Positions 7,900 to 8,625 of a stretch of DNA of 8,625 bases are shown here, piece by piece. The stretch's first letter is position 1; each line of letters begins with the position of its first letter. The notes under the pieces are model-generated. The model was not told where the DNA came from, searched no databases, and saw nothing but the letters and a program-made list of their open reading frames with translations. The translations under genes were made by a program, and so were the position numbers. The DNA comes from Alphaproteobacteria bacterium. GTDB lineage: Bacteria; Pseudomonadota; Alphaproteobacteria; Sphingomonadales; Sphingomonadaceae. The DNA is taken from contig JAQGLD010000517.1 of the NCBI GenBank assembly GCA_028293055.1, positions 1 to 8,625 of the forward strand, read 5' to 3'.

Positions 7900-8625
7900 T
7901 CAATGGTGCTCCTTGGCTTCGTGGACGAAGGGCATCACCTCGGACATGTTGGCGTCGCGGCCGAGGTCGGGGGCGACCCCAAGCACCGGACCGATCCGGC
8001 TGACCACGCGCGAGACGACGGGGGCGACATTCCAGCCGGCGGTGTGGAAGCCGTACGTATCCTTGGTCGCCTTGGGATCGTCGAGCATCGCGACGACGAC
8101 ATAGCGCGGAGCGTCCATCGGGAAGACCCCGGCGAAGGTGGTGACCACCGCGGCGCCCGAATAGCGGCCGCCCAATATCTTCTCGGCGGTTCCGGTCTTG
8201 CCGCCGATCCGATAGCCCGGAGCGTCGGCCTTCTTGCCGGTGCCGTCGGTGACGACGAGGCGGACCAGAGCGCGCATCCGGTACGAGGTCTCGGCGGTGA
8301 ATACCCGGCGGCCGGGAACGACCGGGTGGCCCGGCCCGACCTTGAGCAGGGTCGCCGGGCGGTAGAGGCCGCCGTTGAACAGAGTGGCGTAACCGGTGGC
8401 GAGGTGGAGCGGAGTGACCGCGATGCCGTGGCCGTAACCGACCGTCATCGTCGCGATGTCGCCCCAGTTCGCGCCGGGAGTCAGCGTCCGGCCGCGCTCG
8501 CGAAGCTCGACCGCGACCGGGTCGAGGAAGCCCATCTTCTTGAGGAAGGCCTGCTGACGCGCCGAGCCGACCTGGGCGGCGATCTGCGCAGTGCCGATGT
8601 TCGAGCTTTCCTTCATGATCTCGGC
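7900..8625 (-). CDS. ftsI: FtsI/PBP3 peptidoglycan D,D-transpeptidase, C-terminal part
   Basis: FtsI is the class B penicillin-binding protein that cross-links septal peptidoglycan in the periplasm together with FtsW. The right edge cuts the gene; the last 241 codons remain. The fragment begins AEIMKESSNIGTAQ, carrying the SxN active-site motif as SSN (fragment residues 7-9). It then has TMTVGYGHGIAVTPLHLATG, typical of the transpeptidase fold, and the KTG motif in GGKTGTAEK (143-145). The catalytic SxxK serine, the dimerisation domain and the N-terminal membrane anchor lie outside the window. It ends with a short charged tail (HEAKEHH) and a TGA in the same reading frame as murE. The position upstream of murE matches ftsI in dcw clusters. 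Another class B PBP such as MrdA would share the motifs but not this location. Confidence 0.95.
   Translation of the reverse strand, partial: AEIMKESSNIGTAQIAAQVGSARQQAFLKKMGFLDPVAVELRERGRTLTPGANWGDIATMTVGYGHGIAVTPLHLATGYATLFNGGLYRPATLLKVGPGHPVVPGRRVFTAETSYRMRALVRLVVTDGTGKKADAPGYRIGGKTGTAEKILGGRYSGAAVVTTFAGVFPMDAPRYVVVAMLDDPKATKDTYGFHTAGWNVAPVVSRVVSRIGPVLGVAPDLGRDANMSEVMPFVHEAKEHH
7909..7914 (-). promoter_or_regulatory. Ribosome-binding site of murE
   Basis: AAGGAG on the coding strand, within the ftsI tail, lies 12 nt before the murE ATG. The spacing is longer than usual, but there is no other in-frame start nearby. Coupling to termination of ftsI at 7900 probably helps. Confidence 0.6.

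Larger units (their letters stand above)
1..8625 (-). other. dcw operon segment ftsI-murE-murF-mraY-murD-ftsW-murG-murC
   Basis: All eight genes are co-directional. Junctions are +3 nt (ftsI/murE), +49 nt (murE/murF), a 1-nt overlap (murF/mraY), 4-nt overlaps at each of the next three (GTGA), and a 4-nt overlap at murG/murC (ATGA). No junction has room for a conventional promoter except perhaps the murE-murF gap, where I see no clear -35/-10 pair. I see no terminator with a U-tract between genes. The natural reading is one transcript with translational coupling. The operon start (mraZ/mraW/ftsL side) and end (ftsQAZ side) lie outside the window. Confidence 0.9.

Noticed and set aside
1..8625. 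tRNA, rRNA, CRISPR array, insertion sequence or phage genes
   Set aside because: None seen. Almost every base belongs to a dcw gene, leaving only gaps of 3 and 49 nt.

Overview
This window is a stretch of a bacterial division and cell-wall (dcw) cluster, all on the minus strand. Read 5'->3' on that strand, the order is ftsI (C-terminal part, cut by the right edge), murE, murF, mraY, murD, ftsW, murG and murC (N-terminal part, cut by the left edge). This is the canonical dcw order. The DNA is strongly G+C-rich and the MurE specificity motif (DNPR) is the meso-diaminopimelate type, so the cell is Gram-negative-like. Gene order, protein style and a CCTCCCCTGC-type palindrome suggest an alphaproteobacterium, most likely a sphingomonad. 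That taxonomic guess is inference and was not checked by any search.

Layout from the right edge: the ftsI tail (7900-8625) ends 3 nt before murE (6481-7896). A 49-nt gap, the only real intergenic space in the window, precedes murF (5052-6431). From there every junction overlaps: murF/mraY by 1 nt (TGATG), mraY/murD, murD/ftsW and ftsW/murG each by 4 nt as GTGA, and murG/murC by 4 nt as ATGA. No promoter or terminator is evident, so this looks like the middle of one polycistronic, translationally coupled operon.

The proteins form one pathway. MurC, MurD, MurE and MurF add L-Ala, D-Glu, meso-DAP and D-Ala-D-Ala to UDP-MurNAc. MraY moves phospho-MurNAc-pentapeptide onto undecaprenyl phosphate (lipid I), and MurG adds GlcNAc (lipid II). 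FtsW and FtsI polymerise and cross-link septal peptidoglycan. Only MurC, of the four ligases, is too truncated to show its catalytic motifs.

No new biological system is visible. The most notable non-standard element is a perfect 16-bp inverted repeat with a 4-nt loop (3808-3843) lying in frame inside murD. It shares an 11-nt core with an imperfect hairpin in the murE-murF gap that covers the murF ribosome-binding site. The pair looks like a dispersed palindromic repeat family, with one copy tolerated inside an essential gene.
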